DNA of 64,000 nucleotides from assembly GCA_008828725.1 (NCBI GenBank), contig MEHQ01002309.1, positions 548,236 to 612,235 on the forward strand. The letters are read 5' to 3'. The notes under the pieces were generated by a model that was given only the letters and a program-made list of their open reading frames with translations, searched no databases and was not told the DNA's origin. This document shows positions 11,211-22,253 of the stretch, piece by piece. This DNA is from Saccharina japonica. Lineage: Eukaryota; Sar; Phaeophyceae; Laminariales; Laminariaceae. Position numbers and translations under genes: made by a program. Every line of letters starts with the position of its first letter. The first letter of the stretch is position 1.

Positions 11211-12279
11211 ACACACTAATGTTTTGTTTATGTTGTGTACACTATTGATAGCGTCGAACTTCAGCATTCCGGGGAAGATAATATACGTACGTAAACACCA
11301 GGTATATACCTGGTATACAGTACGAAGTAGGTCGACAACTATGTACTACTCGTACGAGTGTTAATATTATTAATATTGAGCTGCACTGGTTTGTTGCAGC
11401 GGCGGATAAATTGCACGCAAGTGCAAGGCTATTCAAACTTGCACATAAATTCTAAATTCCATACGGTTGCATGTACGTATATATATACCTATAGCAGGAG
11501 CTGTTGTAGATATGTATGACCAGGGACCAGGGTGCCTGCCAGGTGGGCGTCCGGCGGCTCCTGCGGAGCGCTGAATATATTTATACACCAACTGGATGGG
11601 AGCAGGGTGCCAAATAAATGGGATGAGCCCACTGCGGGGTCCCAGCACCAAGCCAAGTGGGAACAGGGCGCAAGGTGTTGAAGCAAAACGTCAAAATCTA
11701 AATAGCCTCGCGCATATAGTTCATGTAGCACAATTTGTACTATTAAATAGTATCCCCACGCGTATCTCCTGGGCGCAAGGGGTTCTTCGAAAATTGGAAA
11801 GAAGTTCTAAAAGCATCGTTTCAACGCGGAGGGATAGAATTTTTGTTTCCTTCTTTCGAACCTTTTTCGCCTCTTTATAGTCGGCATACCGTGAAAGCAT
11901 CCATCTTTCGTTTCGCCTGGTGGTGGGCACACTCGAATGTTATGATGGGACACGACGGGTTCCAGAATTTGCCAGGTTCGTAAAGTTTCCGGTTTTAAAA
12001 CAATTCAAGATCACGGGAGACATCGGCACAAAGCCTGGGATGCGGAGGTCACACTTTAGGGTTTCAAATTAAAGGGCAGGAAACGGTTGCTCTCCTCTCT
12101 GCCCAGCCTCGGCTCTTTTTGGCTGACTATTATTACGATCGTATCGTGCATTATTATTAATTGACAGAATTACGCGATAAAATTAACTTTTTGTTTTTCC
12201 GCTGAACGAGGCATCAGGGCGCACAACTATACGCATTAACCTGTACCTGGTATATATTATGTTTTCTAGATTAATAGTC
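11211..12279. other. No gene seen
   Basis: Sequence downstream of the duplication edge. It contains an 18-base perfect palindrome at 11,297-11,314 and a few diverged GGCACCCTG-TCCC words between 11,530 and 11,680. The first exons of gene A should lie on this side if they exist; I could not find a signal peptide or an exon of the right phase. Confidence 0.4.
11297..11314. repeat. Perfect palindrome ACCAGGTATATACCTGGT
   Basis: An 18-base perfect inverted repeat made of two TACCAGGTA-type words. The same word recurs across the window. No function is known to me. Confidence 0.6.
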
Positions 12280-12635
12280 GGTCGCCCCGATGGTCTAGAG
12301 GTAACCTCGAACGCTTCTGAACGTTGATGTCTGGAGTTCGAATCTCACGTGGGTCGGACTTTTGAGTTTATTTGCAAAAATAAATGAAAAACGGAATCAA
12401 CTGCTGAGAGCGCCAATTAATAGTAGCGTGGGTAGGCACAATTCGATGCGAGTCGACGAGGGAAGGAAAGGCTGAAGTCTTCTCGCGATAAAAATGCAAG
12501 GCAAGAACCGTAGTGGGGGAGGAGGGAGAGGAGCCTACTTTGTGACCCCGGATCTGAGTTACGACTAGGGAGGAGAGAGAAAGAAAGGGCGAAGATAATA
12601 AATGGGATGGACAAAAAAAAAAAAAAAAAAAAAAA
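12280..12635 (+). mobile_element. tRNA-derived SINE, copy 2, full length
   Basis: The head GGTCGCCCCGATGGTCTAGAGG has a pol III A box like that of Glu/Asp tRNAs, and GGAGTTCGAATCTC is a B box at the normal spacing. A roughly 250-bp body follows (GCTGAGAGCGCC, CGAGTCGACGAGG, GATAAAAATGCAAGGCAAGAACCGTAGTG, GTGACCCCGGATCTGAG, AATAAATGGGATGG) and then 23 A residues. The head no longer folds as a clean tRNA, so this is a retroposon and not a tRNA gene. Target duplications are not clear. Confidence 0.85.
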
Positions 12636-15151
12636 GATCTAGATGCGTATAATACCACGCTTAAGGTGCCACCTACAGTAGTATGCGAGATCGAATTTAA
12701 AAGTCGCATATTTGGTATCATACTGACCGCCATGAATAGTGGAAGAGGGTGATATCGACAGTTTTATTGCCTAGGACAATGCTACCGCCGAAAATGTGGC
12801 CCGACCAATCACAGGACTTCAAAGAGGCCAATAATAGTCAGGCGTTTCCGAAGGAACACAATATGTGGTATGTTTGTTTCCATTTTTTTTTTCTGATCAA
12901 GCCACTTCCAGGTGGTCCAAGGCATTTTTGTGCAATTTTTAACGCAAATAATCGAAGATATGACTGCATATTCCAATACTTGTAATAGGTCATATTTAAC
13001 GCCAAAAAACAGTTACATTCGTACTGAAAATAAAGTATTTACGAAGCGATGCCGGAATTTCACGTTTTCGCCGCACAAAGATCTAAATGTCCACACCATT
13101 TTTAAGAGATGAACCCTGAACCTTTACACACGTGTTCTATATGCCCTTGCTGGAGGATATACATACAAATAAATACGAGTACAATGACTTATTTATTTAT
13201 TTTCGTCGCCGTAACTTCGGGATCCCTTAAGACCCAAATCTCCCAAAAAAAAACAAAAACCACAATAAACCCGGCGAAAAAAAGAAGAAAAGACGTTAAC
13301 GGGTCGGCAGGGGTTCATACGTAAAATATGTCTGCCAAATTTCAGGATCTGTCTCCAAACGGCATAGACTTTGGCTACTGAGTAAATTTGGGGTGGTATG
13401 CTTGAACCAGCGTGTATACGACGCATGATATAACTTCTTATATACCATACATGGCTACATATAGTAGAACCACTCTATCACGTAAACTCGTCAGAACACT
13501 ATAGTATACCTGGTACGTTTATTGCAGACTGTTTAATTTTAGTTTTAATTTAATTTTAAGTATTTCTTCCCCCACAAATAGACACACACTTCCTGAATTC
13601 TACAGCCTCAGATTGTGTCCCCCTCATACGGGATGTACATCCTACATGAGGACATGTAAAATCCGTAAGTACGCGCGATCGAAGTATTACACTCAGCTAG
13701 CAAAGATGAGCTTCGACGAAATCCTCGAGCTCACAGCTGTTGTTTTTCCAATGTTTTAAATAGATATCGGTCTGACCCTAGAGCCATGACAAAAACTTGT
13801 TTCCGCCCCCCCGACCACCTCTTGCGTACAAATCGTTAGTTGTGCAGTCTCATTTCGAGGACAAGTAAAAAGAATAAAGATCCATTTCGGCTCATTTCGG
13901 CTCAATTATTGGGGCATTCGGTTTTTTTCGGAAGTTACAAATACTCGAGTTATATAAAAAAAAATACGTACTGCTGTATGACAAAACGTTATATCATAGG
14001 ACAAATTGTTCTGCGCGGGACCATACGTAACGTGCAAGCTCTTCTCTGGTGGCTGCTGGCTGTTGGCTGTTGGCTGTGTTGCTGTTGTTGTGTCTTGTGT
14101 CCGTCCAGGCACTCGAAAGCTCGAAAGTGCAGGGATCATAAAACTATATTCCAAACCCATACGAGCTGGGCCAGCCAAGAAACGTACAAAGCTTCCTAAA
14201 GTCGAATCTCGTGAACTACTGCGAATTAGGCCACACAAATTTGAAGCGCCAACCCTGACATACCAGTGCTTGTGCAAAAAAAAACGGTATATGAAAAATT
14301 ATACCAGGTATACATATTTTTTTCTCGACTCGATCTCGCCGAGATATCCGCGAAAACTCGAAAACAACATTTTTTCATTATAATTTCGTATAAAAAATGT
14401 CATTTTCGATCAACATGAAATTTGCTGAAGACAATGCTGAGGACACAAGGAGAAGATCGATGTAAGTCTCGTTGCCCAATTCTCCACCCATCAAGAGATA
14501 TGACCAAAACTCGATTCCATATATAAGTCAAGTAATTACGGAAAATCGTAATATTATCGAGGTACGAGAGAATATGTGTTTTGCACGTACGGGAGAAGTT
14601 TAACCAATCAGATGAGTACGGTTTATCTGTACTCGAGTAGCCTGTTCGTCGGACCCACCTGGGATAGTTTGTATCGTCGTCTCGCGAGCGAAGCACGCAG
14701 CGAAGCAGGGTAGCGATACAGGTAAAAGGTGGGGTACGGACTAGTTTGAATTCCCACCCACCCGCCCGTGCTTTAGAGGGAGTCAGTGGAGGGGGGTTTT
14801 TACTGGTCGCAGCAACTTTGCGTTTGTGTTGCTATTCGTGTTACGTACTTGGTGGGCGCGGTCCACGCGCCCGGGTGCCGTAGATTGCGCATTTGCGGTG
14901 GGGGGCTAGCCGCGTCGGTTTATTTTTATGTTGTTATGATGCTCGGGGTCTTGATGGTCGTGTCATTTTAATGTTGCGTGTGTCTCACGCTGGGAGTTTT
15001 GCGCGGGACACTTTCGTAATAGTTATTTGCACAAGTGGACACCGTTGGGTGCATCATTTATTTTTGGTGTATAGGGTGGTTGCCTTACGCGGTTCTGTAT
15101 GTCATGAATCGTATACGTGTGTCCTCAGGATGGGGGTGCGTATTTTGTTTT
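12636..15151. other. AT-rich sequence without a supported gene
   Basis: Low-complexity A/T tracts dominate. Two things stand out. One is a conserved 31-base word at 13,711-13,741 (see separate entry). The other is a stretch at 14,290-14,700 ending in TTTTCGCGGATATCTCGGCGAGATCGAG on the minus strand, which has the look of transposon terminal sequence but is seen only once here. From 14,760 the base composition becomes T/G-rich towards the module that starts at 15,152. Confidence 0.4.
13706..13741 (+). repeat. Conserved MSFDEILELTAV-coding word
   Basis: ATG followed by AGCTTCGACGAAATCCTCG and AGCTCACAGCTGTT, reading MSFDEILELTAV. The last 31 bases recur without change on the other strand at 21,418-21,447 and 27,053-27,083. 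A 31-base exact match between otherwise unlike contexts suggests a fragment of a dispersed element or short exon. I do not recognise the protein. Confidence 0.4.
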
Positions 15152-15425
15152 TCCCCCTGTCGGGAACTGCGTTGTAAAAATGCAGATGCTATAGTCATGA
15201 TTTGTATATAGAAATTTGGCTTCTGCTGTATCATCAGCTCGGACCTTGTGCGCAATCTGAAACCGTAATGAGAGAGGTTATCTGTAGTGGTGCTTTGGCT
15301 TTATATACACGACGTGGTTTATTACTCGTGTTTTTACGTTCAGTTGTACATACATGTTTTATTTCTCATGTCGGAACGCATAAGGTGTCGCCTTTGCATT
15401 TTTCTATGTTTAGAGTCTTTCACAG

Positions 15426-15651
15426 TGGCCGGCTGGCGTCGAGAGTCGACATGCCAGTTGGGGCTGGGAGTTGGCTCGAGTTTACGGATGCTAGCGGGGG
15501 GTTGCGCTTGGAGCAACCCCGGGGGTTTGCCCCTCTCTCTACCCCCGTTGCTCCAAGCGGGGGGGGCGCACTAATATTATGCAACTTCGGAAGCAAAATG
15601 CAAAATGGTATTTCCGCCATGCCCCGACCAATTTTGAGAGTTTTACTCTGA
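15426..15651 (+). CDS. Candidate terminal exon, module copy M1
   Basis: After a TTTCACAG acceptor the frame reads RLASRVDMPVGAGSWLEFTD, continues through a glycine- and proline-rich stretch, and ends at TGA. The M2 copy (22,254-22,479) is open over the same length with only a few changes (F to S, V to L, G to E). An 11-base inverted repeat, CTTGGAGCAAC/GTTGCTCCAAG, lies inside. I do not recognise a family; the GAGSWLEFTD piece faintly recalls beta-helix turns. Upstream exons were not found. Confidence 0.3.
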
Positions 15652-16053
15652 CATTTTAACCACGTCTTTGAACCGTACGTGCAAAAATACCTGCCGCCTG
15701 CCCTCTTTGATTTTTTTTTTCAAGTCGTTCTGGTCGCTTTTGCATTTTTTTTCGATTTTTGAATCGGCGTACCTCTCTGGAGGAAAAAAAAAAGAAAAAA
15801 AAGCAGGCGGCAAAGTGTGTTGGTTAGTACATGATCTACACTGTGTCCAAATTCCAGGTTTAAATTCGTTAAATTGGTCGGGGCATGGGCCAATCTGCTT
15901 TAACCCATTAGGACTGGTCCCACGAATTTGGGGGCAAACTACTTGGAATTAGTCTGGGATATTTTTTTCTGTTCTGAATCGGCTAAAACAATATTTTGGC
16001 TGGCCCAGCTCGTACGTACGTACTCGTAACAAGCACGTATAAAAAAGCTCTAA

Positions 16054-16834
16054 GGGCCCGTCTTAACGAGCAAATAAAAAATGAAAATAAAAAATGAAAA
16101 TAAAAAATGAAAATAAAAACGAAAAGCAGAACTAAAGAATAATCGAGCCTCATTGGTCAAACAGCAAAAAACAGCAGTAGAGATCCCGAAAACTCATTTT
16201 TTTTTTTTCGTTTTTTTTTATTGCCAGAGGGGTTTTTTTTAATGAAAAGGGGTGCAATATTATCTGATTATGGGATATCAGCGCCAAGAGGAACATAGGA
16301 TGACCTGTTCGCAAGCGCACGGTGGGTGGAGTAGTGCGTGGGGCTGCTGCAGGGCTCGTGCGCCATCAAAGCCAGCATCTATCGGTAGGGTATAACCAAG
16401 CTGTGCCTATGCAAGAAACCAGAGGGTCAGGAGGTGCCTGTGGCGATATATTTTGCGATGGGGGTGCCAGAGAGCGGCCCAATGTCTGCCGACAAACGGC
16501 GAGGACTCAAACACAACTTCCAGGGCCTTCCCGAGGGAGCGGGTTGGACCACGAGCACCGCTTGCTCTCAGGGGTGCCTCGCGCGTGCGAGTTGGGTTTG
16601 TGCAGCTGCGTCGTTGGGTGCATTCGCCGCGAGTCCATATGCGGTGGCGGTTGAACTATTCCGTGATTCAAAAAAGAAGTTGCACCGCGAGTTTTTACTT
16701 CTATTTTCGTTTTTTTTTTCAGATAAAGTTGGCTGTCGTTTGGACTCAACTGCGTTTTTTTATCAAAAAACAAAAGGCTGTTCGTCATTTTCATTTTTTA
16801 TTTTCATTTTTTATTTGCTCGTTAAGACCCACCC
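16054..16834. mobile_element. Harbinger/Tourist-like inverted-repeat element with TAA duplication
   Basis: The left end is GGGCCCGTCTTAACGAGC and the right end, reversed, is GGGTGGGTCTTAACGAGC. Both continue into A-rich AAATAAAAAATGAAAAT repeats, giving terminal repeats of about 45 bp. TAA flanks both sides (16,051-16,053 and 16,835-16,837). Modules M2 and M3 lack it at the same place, between the GCTCTAA and ATGG(A/C)ATTCTG words. The TAA duplication and GGGCC start are typical of the PIF/Harbinger superfamily and its Tourist MITEs. The 400-bp GC-richer core (16,240-16,660) has open frames but no transposase motif that I recognise, so the element is probably non-autonomous. Confidence 0.75.
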
Positions 16835-17511
16835 TAATGGATTCTGCCTGATTTTTGTCATATATGTTTTTCATCTTCAACGTGTCGTAACAACAACCCA
16901 CAGCAGAAGAAGGCCCAAGTTACCAAAGTTTTGGATGAGCTCTACGAGTACTACTACAGCAGTTGACACAGTTGATGCCACCTGGTGACTATCAGTACGA
17001 ATTTGTGATACCTGCGTGGTACATATGAATATCTGCTCGTATGATACTATTCAGCATCAGCAGCAACAAAACAATCTCATACGCACTGCTGGCTGTGTAT
17101 CGTACGTACATCATCCGCACATGCTGCTGTATGCGTGTAATGCTACGGCGTACTGTAGATATATAGGCTCGATGTGAAGAACAAAAGGGAATCGCAAGCA
17201 TGTAAAGATATGAGATGTGCATTCGGCGCGGAGAGACAACAATCTCATCTTAAATACGAGAAATACCGGGAAGTGCACAGGTTCTGCTGTAACTGTCTCG
17301 TACATGGCACTGCTCTTCACAAGGTGGCAGAAGACTGCTGCTGTATCGTGGTCGTGCCACACCAACCAAACCAGATGCAATTGCGTGGTACTCTGTACTG
17401 GTACGCTGTGGTACTGCTGTACGTTCCTCTGGTGTAATTACTCTTGTGTCTCGAATTATTATGCCGGAATCTGGTCGTACGGTATCTCATGTGCATATCA
17501 TGGTTGTTGAG

Positions 17512-17673
17512 GTTTTCGTGTGAACCCACGACTGGCAAAGCGACCGATGACATCAGTGGGGAGACTGACCTGGCAGTGGACAAGACGCTCAACGCCAGCA
17601 AAGAACTCATGGCCCAAGACTTGACTATCTTGGTATTCGGCACCAAGATGTTGATGACTGTCAGCCGCGGCAG
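17512..17673 (+). CDS. Candidate 162-bp internal exon, copy 1 of 4
   Basis: An AG acceptor precedes G-TTT-TCG and a CAG|GTGGGG donor follows, giving 53 codons with phase 2 at both ends. The frame reads FSCEPTTGKATDDISGETD and on to a hydrophobic LTILVFGTKMLMTV segment. The other copies (23,587, 25,816, 56,786) keep length and frame. Replacements against M2 are mostly conservative (T/S, L/V, L/F, A/V), but changes are spread over all three codon positions, so selection is not proven. No family recognised; neighbouring exons were not identified. Confidence 0.35.
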
Positions 17674-17840
17674 GTGGGGTGCGGAGTTGTAGACAGTAGA
17701 GGTCCTCTGGTGTTCCGTTACGACGTGAAATAATATCTTTGGTTGACGGGGTTTCCATTTTGAGAAGGTGGCGAGGTATTGCAGGGGATAATCCCAACTC
17801 CCTATGGCGGGAAACCCGGTGGAGCAATCAATACGTATAG

Positions 17841-18898
17841 TAGGCCCAATCTTCTAAGACGAGCGAAGCGAGCCGTAAGTCGGACTTAGTTTTCGAGCGT
17901 AGCGAGGAATAAGCCGACCGCAGGTCGAAAATTTTGGGATTAAGACGTGCGAATATTAGTCGTCTTATTCAGTTTTTTACGTCTTAGCACGTCTTACATT
18001 CGTCTTAGCACGTCTTGCATTCGTCTTGGCGCGTCTTAATCGGAATTAAGACGAGCTAAGACGAATGTAAGACGTGCTAAGACGAATCTAAGACGTGCTT
18101 AGACGAGCCTAAGACATGAATCTAAGACGTGCTAAAACACAAAAATAGGTATAAGACGACTCGTACATATATACTCTCATCATCGTATACACGTACCAAC
18201 ACTTCGTAGAATACAACAACAGCGATAACCCTTGAGTACACTATCATCTTGCTACTACATCTATCTGCTTATTACACAGTAGGAGCAGGTTAAATGATAC
18301 TATTACTGCATGCAGCTGCCGCCGTCAATCAATGCACATAATAACACAGCGGAACATTGACCGGGGCGGGCGGGAAGGAAGGAGCCGGGGCCGACGCCGC
18401 CAGCAGTGCCGAAGCCATTCATTGCGAAAGAGTGGAAGCGGTGCTTTGCTGGTGTTGTAGTCGTAGGTGTGCTGGGAAGGTGCACTCCATAGTGTGTGCT
18501 GTGTGTAGGGCTTGGAGGTTTTGTCGAGGTGGAGGTGCGCTGTGTGCTGTATAATGATGCGTGTGGGGCGATCGCGAATTTCAAATAAAAAACAAACAAA
18601 ATCCCATCATCCCATCCCGCGAGAAAAAAAACGGAGCACAGGGAAAAAATCGGGGAAACACTAAAAACAAAGGTTCGAAAAGCAGCTTGGAGTCATTGGT
18701 TTACCTGCTGATTGTTCCCGTTATGTTCCTACAGCTCGCTCAAGTCGTGAGAACTACCTAAGACTCCCTAAGCGGCGCCTGATACAGTTTTAAGACGAAT
18801 CGAAGACGTGCTAAGACGCAATATAGGGAGTAAGACGGGCCTCTCTCTGAAAAACGGATTAAGACAAATTTTAAGACACGTCTTAGAAGATTGGGCAA
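17841..18898. mobile_element. 1.06-kb DNA transposon-like element with TAAGACG subterminal arrays
   Basis: GCCCAATCTTCTAAGACG at 17,844 is exactly inverted at the right end (CGTCTTAGAAGATTGGGC, ending 18,896). GTATAG flanks both sides (17,835-17,840 and 18,899-18,904), and the paralogous M2 site has a single TATAG with no insertion. From 17,860 to 18,150 and again from 18,790 to 18,890 the element is packed with TAAGACG and AAGACGTGC words in both orientations, as expected for transposase-binding subterminal repeats. The middle (18,160-18,780) has no long open frame. I read it as a non-autonomous cut-and-paste element; the superfamily is not clear from a 6-bp duplication. Confidence 0.75.
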
Positions 18899-19378
18899 GT
18901 ATAGCGCACAGAGGGGTTGCTCTGCACGCGGGTCCCAGTGACACTTCGCCACCATCGTATCGATAGAATCGTTTGACGCGCTTACAGCAGTACGAGTACG
19001 CACTATTGTGTAGCACGAGTACTGCTGCACTGAATAATATATTATTACGTATCCGTACTTTTCCATGATCGACGGCCACAGCGATGATGCTGCATCGACG
19101 TACTGCACTACTACTCTGTGTCGTCTGTGCGTCAGTGGGTCTACCCCCTTCATCCTGCTGCAAAATGATTTGTACTCGAAGAACTAGAACTATACTACTG
19201 TTGTTGTGCCTGTCTCCACTGCTGTGCTGAATCCTTTTGGTGCTGCTTACTTACTACTCGCATAATACGTCTGACGACGCACTCCGCTACTTGGCGCTTC
19301 TATCGCATCGATATAATCCATAGTAGTAGTAGAGAGAGGCAATAATCCTTTTGACTGGCACACGGGGTTTGTCGGCTG

Positions 19379-19421
19379 GGCGGGGAGCGGGTCGGGGCGC
19401 TGCCCCGACCCGCTCCCCGCC
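19379..19421. repeat. GC-rich perfect hairpin
   Basis: GCGGGGAGCGGGTCGGGGC, a GCT loop, then the exact complement. Related but imperfect hairpins sit at about 21,748-21,793 and 27,363-27,410. In M2 the same hairpin at 24,387-24,427 is the apex of a 417-bp palindrome. Confidence 0.7.
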
Positions 19422-19840
19422 GCAAAGTCTGTGACGTGTGGCGACAAGAATACTCTTCTTCTTGCACCGACAAGAATACTCTTTTTCTTGCACTTGACGG
19501 GCTGTACGAATAATACGTAATACAAGGGGGGCTTCGCCGCGGCGGGCTGACGCCCGCCTGCGGCTACGCGCAATGCCCATAACGGCGAGGAGTAGCCTAC
19601 TGGGGTAGATTGGGAGCTAAGCTTAGGGCGAGCAAAGCGACTCTGTACTGCCAAGGGGTGTACAGCAGTAGTACATGACACCTAATAATGAAAAACACTC
19701 ACAAACGGAGGCTAGGTTTCTTATTTACATGAGAGGAGAGGATGCGTTTTATACTAGCTTCAATATAACGGCTTCCGAATTTCTTATTTCTTGTAAATAT
19801 CACCCTATGGTACTGAGGTGTTATGATACGTACGGGTATA

Positions 19841-20391
19841 TGCATGTACAGTAGTAGCTGCGTGTAAAAAAAAGAGCGTGCATGTTTTGTATGTGCGCTC
19901 TCCATCACCATATTCTTGGTAAACGTTGCTGCAGCGCCCACCGCCCTCATGTCCACGCCCGCGAGCGCACGCGAGGCCCTGCCCGGTACTATATCCAGGC
20001 ACACACCGACCACTGTCGTACTGCTGAATACCACGCACGCATGAATACTGTACAGATATCATCGCATATTAAAAATTACCTGGTATATGATACCCTGTTA
20101 CTGCTTGCAGCGGTACTGGTACTCGTACATATAGTACGTAGTACGTGTATATCAGCAGTAAAAGGAGCCGGTACGATAAAAATCCGGGTTGGTCGTCTAT
20201 ATAAAAAAACGGAATCTTGCATAGTGCCGTTTGCGTGTAGAACAAAAAATCATGTACTGGTTGGTATGGCATGTGCACGTGACTAAAAGGGCATGGAATC
20301 CTGGAAAAATCGCAGCCCCGTGAGACATGAGTTGGGCACGGCCGAGACCGCCCTTGGCAGAGTAGGCAGAGCAGGGGTCGGCGAGCACGAT
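19841..20391. repeat. 550-bp tandem duplication, unit 1
   Basis: It runs from TGCATGTACAGTAGTAG to GGTCGGCGAGCACGAT and is followed after 17 bases by unit 2 at 20,409-20,955. The units differ by a few substitutions and by a 6-base indel (CACCAT). Both lie in the part of M1 that M3 lacks. Confidence 0.75.
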
Positions 20392-20958
20392 TAGGGAATC
20401 TTTGATTATGCATGTACAGCAGTAGCGTGTAAAACAAAAGAGCGTGTGTGTTTTGTATGTGCGCTCTCCATATTCTTGATAAACGTTGCTGCAGCGCCCA
20501 CCGCCCGCATGTCCACGCCCGCGAGCGCACGCGAGGCCCTGCCCGGTACTATATCCAGGCACACACCGACCACTGCCATACTGCTGAATACCACGCACGT
20601 ATGAATACTGTACAGATATCATTGCATATTAAAAATTACCTGGTATATGATTCTCTGTTACTGCTTGCAGCGGTACTGGTACTCGTACATATATTACGTA
20701 CGTGTATATCCGCAGTAAAAGGAGCCGGTACGATAAAATTCCGGGTTGGTCGTCTACTCGTACATAAAAAAAACGGAATCTTGAATAATGCGGTTTGCGT
20801 GTAGAACAAAAAAGCATGTACTGGTTGTTATGGTATGTGCACGTGACTAAAAGGGCATGGAATCCTGGAAAAATCGCAGCCCCGTGAGACATGAGTTGGG
20901 CACGGCCGAGACCGCCCTTGGCAGAGTAGGCAGAGCAGGGGTCGGCGAGCACGATGGG
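19909..20958 (-). CDS. Candidate repeated exon pair
   Basis: On the minus strand each 550-bp unit has two coherent blocks. The first (20,850-20,958 and 20,290-20,391) reads VLADPCSAYSAKGGLGRAQL and continues MSHGAAIFPGFHA. The second (20,475-20,580 and 19,909-20,020, after a TTCAGCAG acceptor) reads VVGVCLDIVPGRASRALAG and ends near ATFTKN or ATFIKN. The indel between the units is six bases, which keeps the frame. No domain recognised. Donor sites are uncertain, notably for the 20,475 block. Confidence 0.3.
20409..20955. repeat. 550-bp tandem duplication, unit 2
   Basis: Second copy of the preceding unit; the last 110 bases are identical to unit 1 by eye. The sequence 3' of it (from 20,956) differs from what follows unit 1. 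Confidence 0.75.
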
Positions 20959-21514
20959 GGAGTTGCGTGTCGCCGGGTGGACGTCATCGCCAGTTATCGC
21001 GAAAAGGGCAAAAATCTACGTCTAAGAAAAGCTGTCGAGCTCTCTCCGAGCAGCAGCTGCAATTTTGTACATGTATTTATACGTACTGCATTCAATTCGT
21101 CATCAATCGCATCAATCGTAAATATTCCATTCCGTGTGTGTCCGTATTATACAAGTGAGTACGAGTACAGTAGTACCGGCCCGCTCTTAAGAAACCAGAA
21201 ATTGGGCTTGGGCTTACTTTCTTATTTTAGAAAGGGGTGTGTCCCGCACTAACTTCAGTATAACAGCTGTGCCGACTTTCTTATTTCCCCCGAACTGTTT
21301 AGGCTGAGTTTCTTGTAGGGCACTTTCTCGTGGGAGGGCCGGTAGTCTACAGCATGTCAAGATGTCAAGATGTCAAGTAGATATGTCAAGTATGTATTCA
21401 ACTAAATAAAAAAAGCAACAGCTGTGAGCTCGAGGATTTCGTCGAAGCGCATGTGATGTCGAGCGGCGTAACTTGTTGTGTCGTTTCATGTGGCGTTACA
21501 TTTCGCACGAACAT

Positions 21515-21555
21515 CATGGATCATGGACCATGGACCATGGATCATGGATCATGAA
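21515..21555. repeat. ATGGATC/ATGGACC microsatellite
   Basis: Overlapping CATGGATCATGG and CATGGACCATGG words, about 7-10 bp apart and each locally palindromic. The M3 counterpart is near 27,152-27,186. Confidence 0.6.
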
Positions 21556-22253
21556 ATCGTGGATCGACTCGGACTCTCTCCCAAGGCATGGGCCCTATGG
21601 GCCATACTCGTAGAAATCATGACGATTGATTGTTGTGTGCTTCGGATCACACACACCCGAACGCCGTCTGACCCACTCCGCTTCCTGGCAATTCCATTCA
21701 AACACTATTCCACGGACGCGCAAACATACACAGGGTTGCCAGCTGGGCGGGGCAAGACGGTCGGGGCTGCGCCCCGACCCGCTGCCCGCCGCCTCGCCTG
21801 TGAAGTATTATGTATTGTTGTACCTGGTAGCTTGTACGCAGCTATGCCTGGTATTCATCATGTACATACAGCAGCTTTTGTAATGCTGCCTTTGGGCGTC
21901 CTCGGTGTATGTATGTGCTCGTCACAGGCGCTTGCGCACAACGCAGCTTAAAAATCAGCGTCCTCCACATTATCCCCCTGTCGGGAACTGCGTTGTTAAA
22001 ATGCAGATGCTATGGTCATGATTTGTATATAGAAATTTGGCTTCTGCTGTATCATCAGCTCGGATGTTGTGCGCAATCTGAAACCGTAATGAGAGAGGTT
22101 ATCCGTAGTGGTGCTTTGGCTTTATATACACGATGTGGTTTATTATTCGTGTTTTTACGTTCAGTTGTACATACATGTTTTCTTTCTCATGTGGGAACGT
22201 ATAAGGTATCGCCTTTGCATTTATTATTTGTCTATTTTTAGAGTCTTTCATAG

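Larger units (their letters stand above)
15152..21973. repeat. Duplicated module M1
   Basis: From CCCCCTGTCGGGAACTGCG at 15,152 this aligns with M2 (21,974-24,198) and with M3 from 24,617. M1 differs by three insertions: the 781-bp element at 16,054, the 1.06-kb element at 17,841, and about 1.56 kb between 19,517 and 21,080 that is missing in M3 and contains two 550-bp tandem repeats. Module sequence is rich in CTGCTG, GTACGTAC and TACGAGTAC words. Confidence 0.75.

Noticed and set aside
12280..12360. Functional tRNA gene
   Set aside because: A and B boxes are present, but the arms do not pair as a tRNA and the sequence continues into a SINE body with an A tail; the same applies to 29,741, 55,891 and 63,594.
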